From the NCBI GenBank assembly GCA_002427535.1, contig DIRK01000046.1:1-8931 (forward strand): a stretch of 8,931 bases of DNA, written 5' to 3'. The translations under genes and the position numbers were made by a program. Of the stretch, positions 1 through 6,108 are shown piece by piece. The DNA is from Mageeibacillus sp. UBA5438 (lineage in GTDB: Bacteria > Bacillota > Clostridia > Saccharofermentanales > DTU023). Numbering within the stretch: the stretch's first letter is position 1; the number at the start of each line of letters is the position of its first letter. A model generated the notes under the pieces. It was given only the letters and a program-made list of their open reading frames with translations, was not told where the DNA came from and did no database searches.

Positions 1-452
1 ATGAATACATCCGCGACACCGCGACGTTAGCGCGAGATGCGGGACTTCTCACGGTCGTCGTGACAAACGGCCAGATTGAGGAAGAGCCTTTACGAGAACT
101 ATTGCCGCTTATCTCGGCTTGGAATATTGATTTGAAATCCTTTAGTGAGGACGCCTATAAAAAACTCGGAGGGCGCCTTGAGGTGACCTTGCGAACCATC
201 GAGCTCGCATCGGCCACAGCCCATGTGGAGATCACGACGCTTGTCGTACCGGGGCTCTCGGACGATGAGACCATGATACGTGAAGAAGCAGCTTTTCTGG
301 CCGCCATCGATCCCGCGATGCCCCTTCACCTGTCGCGCTACTTTCCCTGCTACGAATACCACGCGCCCGCGACCGCTATCCAGACGATGTACCGCCTGCA
401 AGCGGTCGCCAAAGAATCTTTGGAGCGCGTCGTCTTAGGCAATATCCACTAG
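1..452 (+). CDS. amrS: AmmeMemoRadiSam-type radical SAM enzyme, C-terminal part (5' end outside window)
   Basis: The reading frame is open from base 3 to a TAG at 450-452, so only the last 149 residues are present and the start lies off the left edge. Motifs typical of the pyruvate-formate-lyase-activase-like AmrS family are visible: EYIRDTATLARDAGLLTVVV followed by TNG, then NIDLKSFSE, HVEITTLVVPGLSDD and PLHLSRYFPCYEY. These correspond to the second half of the radical SAM barrel; the CxxxCxxC cluster loop would be upstream. The protein ends at LGNIH, without the Cys-rich NTYCPxCG tail that many relatives carry, so this is a short form. The family is named for co-occurrence with Memo and AMMECR1 proteins; its substrate is not established to my knowledge. 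It converges on the ABC permease gene, with the two stop codons sharing CTAG. Family call is firm; the gene symbol is less so. Confidence 0.85.
   Translation, partial: EYIRDTATLARDAGLLTVVVTNGQIEEEPLRELLPLISAWNIDLKSFSEDAYKKLGGRLEVTLRTIELASATAHVEITTLVVPGLSDDETMIREEAAFLAAIDPAMPLHLSRYFPCYEYHAPATAIQTMYRLQAVAKESLERVVLGNIH
449..452. other. Interlocked convergent stop codons (CTAG)
   Basis: The plus-strand radical SAM gene stops with TAG at 450-452, and the minus-strand permease gene stops with TAG read from 451 to 449. The palindrome CTAG therefore ends both genes, which overlap by 4 bp and leave no intergenic space for a terminator. Confidence 0.95.
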
Positions 453-2329
453 CGTTCTTTCAACGGTCTGTCTTCAAAAATAGTAAGGGCCTCCTCGACA
501 ATCTTGGCGAGCTTTATATCGTGGTTCGGGTCAAAGGGGATGGTCAGATCAAAGTCTTCCTTCAGGTCATCGACTTCCCTAGGCAAATCAAGCGACACCT
601 TGAACCGCATGGGGGCGATTTTTAACGCCTCAAGGTAGAGTTGGTCATCCGCGGCGGCGTAGACCGAGGCGGCATGGCTCATCAGGTTGCGGAGGATGGC
701 GTCGTAATACTGATCATCGTACGCCTTCAATTCCATCAGGGGCTCCACCCATTTCGCCCGATCTTTCTTTGTTAAATGGGGACCTGTTTCCATGTCAACC
801 AAAGTATAGACGGTGCTCATGGAAGAAGAAGCGGCCAATTCCGCCATGTAAAACTTTTTATTCTGCCGCAGTAACGCTCGGTAATCGTCGTTTGTAACAA
901 TCATGGGCATCGGTAAGATGCGCTCCTTTGTGGTTCCATCCGAAAAGAGAAGTGTTATATAAGTGTCCGAATACCATATGCGGTAAGGGCCAAACCCGTC
1001 CTCGTAGGTGGCCGTGTAACGCTTTCCGAGATAATCTTTTAACTGTTCCAGGCTCTCTAGGGTCCTCGGGTATGAAAGCCCGGGATTATCGGGGGCGACG
1101 GTTGTCTCATAAAGATTGAACATGAGCGCCGTGTCTTTTTCATTGTCGAGTTCGAAAATAAAAGGCTTGTTCGAAGCGGTCGTCAAAAATGCCCCATACG
1201 TATTGCTGTATCGGATGCCGACTTTTTCAACCGAGACATCCTCGGGCGTCTTGCTTGTGAAACCAAAGGCACCTGTCATCACGATGAGAAGCCAAATAAT
1301 AAGGGGAACGGCGGTGGTCAATGCCGGCAGTATGAAGGCGCGCCAAAGGATCCGCCCCTTTCCTCGGATGATGTTGAAGAGCCAGAGCGATAGGAGAAAA
1401 CCTAAGACCAGACCGATCAGGAAAGGGACGGGGGAGACCGATTTTAAGGGCCTGTCGTTCGCCGCCGTTTGTAAACGAAGCAGATGCGCGGCGTAGCCGC
1501 CAAGAAGCGAGATCGCCATGATGCCCATCCATTCTGTCAGGCGGAAGGGCCCGTTCGTCGGGTAATCGCCGCGGGTCACCCCGGCCTGCCGATGTTTAAA
1601 CAGCCAGTGCGCGACAAGAAAGAGCAACGCCACCATGAGAAGGGTCACCCAGAAATAGTTTGAAGGTTCACTTATGGCCGTGGACAAGGGTGAAAAAAGT
1701 TGCAAGAGGATGAACACGCCCGTTGAATGCGCGGCTTGTTCTAGGGGGTTGATAAACCCGGGCAGGAAGCGGCTTGTCGCGTCGCTGTAAAGGAAGATCA
1801 TGAGGGGCCAAAAAACATTGATCAAGATGAACATGTTGATCGCCGTCGATGATTTGCCGGTCAACAGGTAGGAGACTTCAAGTAGCAAAAAGAAGTAGAT
1901 AAACTGGGGGAGAAAGCCTAACAATTCGCCCCAGAAGGCGAGCGCCCCTGTAGAGGACGGCGCGATAATCAGACGGATCACCGTGTTGAGACCCATGATC
2001 GCCAAAGTTGGGCCGAGAAGATAGGTTAAAGCCCCGAGGTTGAGCGAGAAGAAGAGGCGGCTTCTGGAGACGGGCAAGGCGAAATAATAGTCACAGCGCT
2101 TTAAATGATGGATGAAACTGAAAAAATGCTGCGCAATGACAAAACTCATGCCGTAAAGCACAAAGCTAAAAGACGAGACGCCAAAGAATAGTCCGATGCC
2201 ACGTGAAGGTAAGAGCGGCAGTGTCGTCACGATGAACAAGTAAATCAAAGGTACAAGCCACAGCGCGATCGGGCGGCGCCATACGAGAGAGGAGATGCGG
2301 TGATTCATTTTTTCATGCTGCGAAGTCAT
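449..2329 (-). CDS. ABC-2 type transporter permease with large C-terminal soluble domain
   Basis: This is the last gene of the GntR-controlled ABC operon, and its product of 626 residues acts in the cytoplasmic membrane. An in-frame ATG at 2347 would add six residues, but it directly abuts the upstream stop codon and has no ribosome site. The ATG at 2329 lies 8 nt after AAAGGGG and is preferred. Counting from the 2347 ATG, about ten hydrophobic segments lie near residues 28-47, 52-72, 98-127, 138-163, 167-187, 210-225, 231-250, 272-290, 306-327 and 337-362. A soluble region of about 270 residues follows. The positively charged loop KRCDYYFALPVSRSR after segment two is typical of YtrC/YtrD-like permeases, where similar loops carry a short P-x-S-R motif. 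The C-terminal region resembles domains of unknown function (DUF6449-like) on such permeases, recalled from family knowledge and not searched. Substrate is unknown. Confidence 0.82.
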   Translation of the reverse strand: MTSQHEKMNHRISSLVWRRPIALWLVPLIYLFIVTTLPLLPSRGIGLFFGVSSFSFVLYGMSFVIAQHFFSFIHHLKRCDYYFALPVSRSRLFFSLNLGALTYLLGPTLAIMGLNTVIRLIIAPSSTGALAFWGELLGFLPQFIYFFLLLEVSYLLTGKSSTAINMFILINVFWPLMIFLYSDATSRFLPGFINPLEQAAHSTGVFILLQLFSPLSTAISEPSNYFWVTLLMVALLFLVAHWLFKHRQAGVTRGDYPTNGPFRLTEWMGIMAISLLGGYAAHLLRLQTAANDRPLKSVSPVPFLIGLVLGFLLSLWLFNIIRGKGRILWRAFILPALTTAVPLIIWLLIVMTGAFGFTSKTPEDVSVEKVGIRYSNTYGAFLTTASNKPFIFELDNEKDTALMFNLYETTVAPDNPGLSYPRTLESLEQLKDYLGKRYTATYEDGFGPYRIWYSDTYITLLFSDGTTKERILPMPMIVTNDDYRALLRQNKKFYMAELAASSSMSTVYTLVDMETGPHLTKKDRAKWVEPLMELKAYDDQYYDAILRNLMSHAASVYAAADDQLYLEALKIAPMRFKVSLDLPREVDDLKEDFDLTIPFDPNHDIKLAKIVEEALTIFEDRPLKER

Positions 2330-2337
2330 CGAAGAAT

Positions 2338-2344
2338 CCCCTTT
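2338..2344 (-). promoter_or_regulatory. Shine-Dalgarno deciding the permease start
   Basis: On the minus strand AAAGGGG is followed by 8 nt and the ATG at 2329. The alternative in-frame ATG at 2347 lies upstream of this site and has no purine-rich sequence before it, so the shorter protein is favoured. Confidence 0.7.
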
Positions 2345-2347
2345 CAT

Positions 2348-3457
2348 TTAATAAGCCCGCGGGATGAACAGTCGCGCAAGCCCCGCGATGACGATAAAAA
2401 ACACAATCCCCAAAAGACATAAAGGGAGTTCTTTTCGAAAAAATTCTTTTCGGATGGGCTTGCCCATCACGACAGAAGACAACCATTGGCCGAGCACGAG
2501 ACCGATGAAATACCCGATATAGAAGGCGGGAGAACGTAAGGGCGAGAGGTAGGCAACGTTCGGGTCAAAGAGCAAAAAGATGAACTGCCCTAAACTTAAG
2601 CCCGAAAACATCGAAAACAGAGGCTGAAGCCAGGGGTACCAGGAGAGCTGGCCATTTCGTACCGCCGCGTATTCGGCCGGTCTTTTTCGAAAACAAAGCC
2701 AAGCCGATACCGTCCAAAAAATAATCATGGCAACCGTCTGCAGGACGCTATGAGGCCATACGATCGCGCTGAAAAAGCGAGATGCCGGAGCCAAAAACCA
2801 AATAAGATCTGAGGGCGTGTCATGCAAGCGCTCGGTAAGGTTCAGGATTTGGAGGACGGAGACGATCCATGTGCCCTGAATGGCGAGATTCAACAGAATG
2901 GCGTCAAAAAGTGTGCCTGAGAGGCTGAACAGGACAAGGCTGAATCCCGTCAATTCAAGGGTTGAGAGGAAGAGGCTTAAATAAAGAGGCAGGTAGGCCG
3001 CAAAATCGTGCCCAAAGCCCCAATAGGAGAGGATCACGCCCGTGAGAAGGGCGTTCACAAAGAACACGATGAAAAGTTCTGAAAAGTGGGCCAACGTTCT
3101 GCCCCAAAACTGCGTGTCTCGGCTGAAGGGCAAGCTCTCTTCACGGTCGATCACATTTCGCCGGTACAGATAGTTGAAATGGGTGCCCCCTAAAAAATAC
3201 ACGAAGACGGCGGATAAAAGTCCCAAGATGGCGTGCAACGGCAACAGCACCCCATTCAAGTGTGGGCCATAGTCCGCGGAGCTAAAAGGGTTGGGGGCGG
3301 TGTTCGCAAGATAGTTGTCTTTCCCGATAATTAAAAGTGCGATGGGCATCACCAGCAAAAAGAGAAATAGAAACAGCGAAACAAGATAGCGTGTGCGTGC
3401 CACCGCATGTTTATACGCCCATCCCAGCTTAGGAAGTGGTCTTGTTGTTTTTTCCAT
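2348..3457 (-). CDS. ABC transporter membrane permease (YtrC/YtrD-like)
   Basis: This 369-residue integral membrane protein is encoded between the ATPase and the second permease. Hydrophobic segments are visible near residues 24-44, 72-91, 124-146, 154-178, 185-205, 238-255, 312-332 and 345-365, with a weaker one near 283-297. After the second segment comes the loop RRNVIDREESLPFSRD, matching the L-P-x-S-R loop of the partner permease, so the two probably derive from a common ABC-2 type ancestor and form a heterodimeric channel with the ATPase. There is no signal peptide and no recognisable extracellular domain. The ATG at 3457 is preceded by GGAAGG at 3468-3473 with a rather long 10-nt spacer, placed 16 nt after the ATPase stop. 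Its TAA at 2348-2350 is 18 nt from the preferred start of the next gene, implying one transcript. The transported substrate cannot be read from sequence. Confidence 0.82.
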   Translation of the reverse strand: MEKTTRPLPKLGWAYKHAVARTRYLVSLFLFLFLLVMPIALLIIGKDNYLANTAPNPFSSADYGPHLNGVLLPLHAILGLLSAVFVYFLGGTHFNYLYRRNVIDREESLPFSRDTQFWGRTLAHFSELFIVFFVNALLTGVILSYWGFGHDFAAYLPLYLSLFLSTLELTGFSLVLFSLSGTLFDAILLNLAIQGTWIVSVLQILNLTERLHDTPSDLIWFLAPASRFFSAIVWPHSVLQTVAMIIFWTVSAWLCFRKRPAEYAAVRNGQLSWYPWLQPLFSMFSGLSLGQFIFLLFDPNVAYLSPLRSPAFYIGYFIGLVLGQWLSSVVMGKPIRKEFFRKELPLCLLGIVFFIVIAGLARLFIPRAY

Positions 3458-3473
3458 TTTGGACCGTCCTTCC

Positions 3474-4418
3474 TTATCTTAAAAGTTCGCTTATGGCGTA
3501 GGATTTCAAACTGAGTTCATAGATAAACACTTCCTCCAATGAGAGGGGGAGGATGTCAAGCAGGAGAGGGTTTAAACGTTCGATTTTTTCACGGATCTCC
3601 TCTTCGGATCCTCGAGCCAATACCTCAATCACGGAGCCTTTTGTTTTGAATTGAAGGAGCTCGACCCCCGTTTCTTCGAGCGTTGCTTCCTTTACGGGTT
3701 CCGTAAAGGCCGCCTGCACCTTGACGATGCTCAGGCGGAGTTTATCGAGTTCTTCAACGAACAGGAGACCGCCTTCATGGAGGAGGCCGACGTGGTCACA
3801 AAAATCCTCCAACTCCCGTAGATTCTGTGAGGCAATAAGCACCGTCATCTGCCGATCCACCACCTGACGCGCGAGGACGCGCTTCAAGTTTTGGCGCATG
3901 ACAGGATCAAGGCCGTCGAAGGCTTCATCCATGAGGAGGAGTTTTGGATTCGAGGCCACCGCCAAGAGTACCGCCGCCTGCCGCCTCATGCCGCGCGACA
4001 TGCGATCTAAGCGGTCTTCTTCCCCAAGAGGGAAGATCAGGAGCAACTCTTGGTAAAGATCCTGATCCCAGTCGAGGTAGATGGCGCGATGAAGGCTCGA
4101 CATTTTTTTCAAGTTGTCAAAGTGAAAATAGGGGTCGTCGGAGACAAACTGGATCTGCTGTTTGGCCGAAATGTTTTCATAAATCGTCTGACCCCGGTAC
4201 AGCATGTCGCCTGAGGTGGGGCGGTAGACGCCCGCGGCGATCCGTAAAAAGGTCGATTTGCCGGCGCCGTTCGAACCGATCAAGCCGAAAATGGATGCCC
4301 CGCTAATCTGACAGGACACCCCGTCAAGCGCCTTAACAGGACCAAAGTGCTTATGGAGCCCCTGTGCTTTGAGGACCACATCCTCCCAAGCAAGTTCAGT
4401 ATTGTTCGTCATATTCAT
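3474..4418 (-). CDS. ABC transporter ATP-binding protein (YtrB-like) with atypical catalytic motifs
   Basis: This 314-residue cytoplasmic ATPase drives the two permeases encoded downstream. Counting from the ATG at 4418, Walker A is GSNGAGKST (48-56) and Walker B with the catalytic Glu is LLLMDE (160-165), followed by the D-loop GLD. Three motifs deviate: the Q-loop region reads FVSDDPYF with Asp where Gln is usual, the signature reads SRGMR (141-145) in place of SGGQ, and the H-loop reads ASQNLRELED with Gln198 where His is usual. A tail of about 90 residues, typical of ABC-2 ATPases, follows the nucleotide-binding domain. The start at 4418 has AAGG at 4424-4427 with 5-nt spacing and lies 10 nt after the repressor stop. 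A longer open frame reaches 4550, but the extra residues are basic and unlike the family, and they overlap the repressor gene. Confidence 0.88.
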   Translation of the reverse strand: MNMTNNTELAWEDVVLKAQGLHKHFGPVKALDGVSCQISGASIFGLIGSNGAGKSTFLRIAAGVYRPTSGDMLYRGQTIYENISAKQQIQFVSDDPYFHFDNLKKMSSLHRAIYLDWDQDLYQELLLIFPLGEEDRLDRMSRGMRRQAAVLLAVASNPKLLLMDEAFDGLDPVMRQNLKRVLARQVVDRQMTVLIASQNLRELEDFCDHVGLLHEGGLLFVEELDKLRLSIVKVQAAFTEPVKEATLEETGVELLQFKTKGSVIEVLARGSEEEIREKIERLNPLLLDILPLSLEEVFIYELSLKSYAISELLR

Positions 4419-4428
4419 ATCCGCCTTC

Positions 4429-4800
4429 TCATTTTTCATCCAGGCATTCATCGAGCCACGCGTGCATCGTTTCTTTAGAAATGCCCTTGGTCCAAGCGAC
4501 CTGACGCGCCTGATTAAAATTGCGCAAGATCTCTTCCTTTTCGGTCGCAAGTCCGTCTTTTTGATCGGACAAAAAATTGCCCTTTCCCGTCACGGAGTAG
4601 ATCAGACCTTCCTGTTCGAGTTCACGGTAGGCTTTTTGGACGGTGTTGGGGTTAATTCCAAGTTCTGTTGCCAGCTGCCGGACAGGGGGGAGCTGTTCGT
4701 GTGCCTTGATGATGCCGAGTGCGGCCATCCGATGGAAGGACCGCTTCAATTGTTGGTAGAGCGGGACCCCGCTTTGTAGGTTGATCTCGGGATAGACCAT
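4429..4800 (-). CDS. GntR-family transcriptional repressor, YtrA subfamily
   Basis: This 123-residue DNA-binding protein is the first gene of the ABC operon. Residues 13-78 form the winged helix-turn-helix: PLYQQLKRSF, then LPPVRQLATELGINPNTVQK as the helix-turn-helix, then LEQEGLIYSVTGKGNFLS as the wing. A tail of only about 45 residues follows, with no large effector-binding domain, which defines the YtrA subfamily. The start has GGAGGG at 4807-4812 with 6-nt spacing. In Bacillus subtilis YtrA represses its own ABC transporter operon, which responds to cell-wall-active antibiotics. By analogy this protein is inferred to bind the palindrome at 4827-4847 and repress itself and the transporter. 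The inducer is unknown; the subfamily assignment is firm. Confidence 0.93.
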   Translation of the reverse strand: MVYPEINLQSGVPLYQQLKRSFHRMAALGIIKAHEQLPPVRQLATELGINPNTVQKAYRELEQEGLIYSVTGKGNFLSDQKDGLATEKEEILRNFNQARQVAWTKGISKETMHAWLDECLDEK

Positions 4801-4826
4801 CGTGCTCCCTCCGTTAGTGTTATGTG

Positions 4827-4847
4827 TGTACTATATCGCATAGTACA
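4827..4847. promoter_or_regulatory. Probable GntR operator (8+8 bp perfect inverted repeat)
   Basis: The arms TGTACTAT and ATAGTACA are perfect reverse complements separated by 5 bp. The half-sites carry the GT...AC pattern common to GntR-family operators. The site overlaps the -10 of the repressor operon promoter, so bound repressor would block RNA polymerase. Binding by the adjacent GntR protein is inferred from position and symmetry. Confidence 0.8.
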
Positions 4848-4860
4848 GTCTATTTGTCAA
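4832..4860 (-). promoter_or_regulatory. Sigma-A type promoter of the GntR-ABC operon
   Basis: On the minus strand the -35 is a perfect TTGACA (plus-strand 4855-4860). After a 17-nt spacer comes GATATA (4832-4837) as -10, preceded by TG at one base distance, which would make it an extended -10. An 18-nt spacing giving ATATAG is also possible. Transcription would begin near 4825 and read the repressor, ATPase and both permeases. Confidence 0.75.
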
Positions 4861-4888
4861 GTCGCAAAAAATAGCCATTGTTTTTCGG

Positions 4889-4894
4889 TATGAT
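4889..4894 (+). promoter_or_regulatory. Possible -10 box placing a leaderless start for the aldolase gene
   Basis: TATGAT matches five of six bases of the sigma-A -10 consensus. It ends 6 nt before the GTG at 4901, where a transcription start would be expected, and no Shine-Dalgarno precedes the GTG. I find no good -35 at 16-18 nt spacing (the region is A-rich), so the promoter is tentative. Confidence 0.35.
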
Positions 4895-4900
4895 GATCCT

Positions 4901-6106
4901 GTGAATACATCAGTCAATCAGATCTTAGATGCTTTGCGCCATGAGTCCATCGCGCCGTCGCGCGTGACCATTGCTTGGAGGCAAGAAGAGGGCCAATACG
5001 GATACGTTTTGGGAGAAGGGGAGCCCGAAATGCTTAGTTTTTGCAAATTGAAAGCGCAAAACTTGCTTTTTGCGGATATTTTTGCCGCCCGCCCCGACAT
5101 TCGTGTGGTCATCCGTTCAAGCCCAAGCTATGTGGAGGCGGCCTCATCGATCCGAAACTTGCGCTCCTTTCGGCCCCCCATTGACGACGCGGCCCAAATT
5201 ATCGGGACACGCATTGTGCTGGCCAAAGAAGATCAGTCAGGGAGAATTATAAGGGCTTTAAAAAAGGGCAATGCCTGTATTGTCAAAGATGAAGCCTACG
5301 CGCTTTCGGTGGGTGCATCCCCTGAGCGCGCCATCGCCGCGACATTGGTGCTTGAAAAATCCTGCCTGGCCCTTGTCGAAGGCACGCTTTTAGGGGGCAT
5401 GAAACCGGTGAACCCCCTGATCGCCTGGCTCTATTCTTTTGTTTACAAAAAATTTTATGGCAGCCACGATGAAGAAGTCGTGTCGCAGACAAAGGAAGAC
5501 CTGGGGCGCGATATCTCGGAAGAGGAGATGGAAAAACGTGAGGCGGTCATACGGACGGGGCAAACCCTTATTGAGGAAAACCTTGTCCAAGGCACCTGGG
5601 GGAATGTGTCGATCCGTCTGGACGATCGCTACATGTTGGTGACCCCTTCAGGCCTTTCTTACCATCGGCTCTCCCCCTATGACATTGTCCGCTTTGACAT
5701 GGATTCTCACGCGTATGAGGGGAAAATCAAGCCCTCGTCGGAGTCCCGCATGCACGCCGCGATTTACAAGCGCTACCCCGATGTGAACGCCGTGATCCAC
5801 TCACACGCGATCTACTCGAGTGTGTTTGCCGCCTGCAAAAAGCCCATCCCTGTCATCCATGAAGATGACCGGGCACTTTTGGGCGATCGGACGGGTTACG
5901 CGAAGGGTAAGCTGTCGGGGACAATGGCCCTCGTGAAATCAGTGGTTAAAGGTCTTTCGGGCAACGAAGGCCGTACTTGCATTATTGGAAGCCACGGACT
6001 TGTAGCGGCCGGTGTTTCACCCGATGAAGCGCTTCAAAAATGCCGTGCCATGGAGCGCTCCGCCAGGCGCTATCTTGGGATGCAGGCGTCAGAATTGAGA
6101 GGTTAA
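4901..6106 (+). CDS. Double-domain class II aldolase/adducin-family protein, N-domain lacking zinc ligands
   Basis: This 401-residue protein contains the class II aldolase fold twice. The C-terminal copy (about 200-398) keeps the active-site elements of fuculose-1-phosphate aldolase and ribulose-5-phosphate epimerase relatives: GTWGNVS (231-237), catalytic-type Glu281 in SSES, and zinc ligands His300, His302 (HSH) and His365 (GSHG). The N-terminal copy (about 1-185) aligns by eye, with PDIRVVIRSSPSYVEAAS matching PDVNAVIHSHAIYSSVFA, but the HxH is RSS (Arg72, Ser74) and the third His is replaced at Glu131 (KDEA). It should therefore not bind zinc. Family members are normally 200-260 residues with one domain. 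The start is GTG at 4901 without a Shine-Dalgarno; no in-frame ATG lies near it. It is the first gene of a three-gene operon and ends 2 nt before the reductase. Substrate is unknown; a sugar-phosphate aldol cleavage or epimerisation is inferred only from the family. Confidence 0.85.
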   Translation: MNTSVNQILDALRHESIAPSRVTIAWRQEEGQYGYVLGEGEPEMLSFCKLKAQNLLFADIFAARPDIRVVIRSSPSYVEAASSIRNLRSFRPPIDDAAQIIGTRIVLAKEDQSGRIIRALKKGNACIVKDEAYALSVGASPERAIAATLVLEKSCLALVEGTLLGGMKPVNPLIAWLYSFVYKKFYGSHDEEVVSQTKEDLGRDISEEEMEKREAVIRTGQTLIEENLVQGTWGNVSIRLDDRYMLVTPSGLSYHRLSPYDIVRFDMDSHAYEGKIKPSSESRMHAAIYKRYPDVNAVIHSHAIYSSVFAACKKPIPVIHEDDRALLGDRTGYAKGKLSGTMALVKSVVKGLSGNEGRTCIIGSHGLVAAGVSPDEALQKCRAMERSARRYLGMQASELRG

Positions 6107-6108
6107 AC

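Noticed and set aside
3944..4306. 120-residue plus-strand open frame opposite the ABC ATPase
   Set aside because: Its composition is Arg/Ser/Pro-rich, typical of an antisense shadow, and the minus-strand ATPase is certain.
4419..4550. N-terminal extension of the ABC ATPase frame to an ATG at 4550
   Set aside because: The extra residues are basic, unlike any ABC ATPase N-terminus, and are the out-of-frame shadow of the repressor gene; the ATG at 4418 has its own ribosome site.
4890..4904. Micro-frame MMIL ending in TGA that overlaps the GTG of the aldolase-like gene
   Set aside because: It has no ribosome site, is only four codons long, and overlaps the -10-like box; chance is the simpler explanation.
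6040..6108. Upstream start for the aldo/keto reductase inside the aldolase-like gene
   Set aside because: The extension is a frame shadow; the ATG at 6109 has a well-spaced AGAGG and starts exactly at the conserved first strand.
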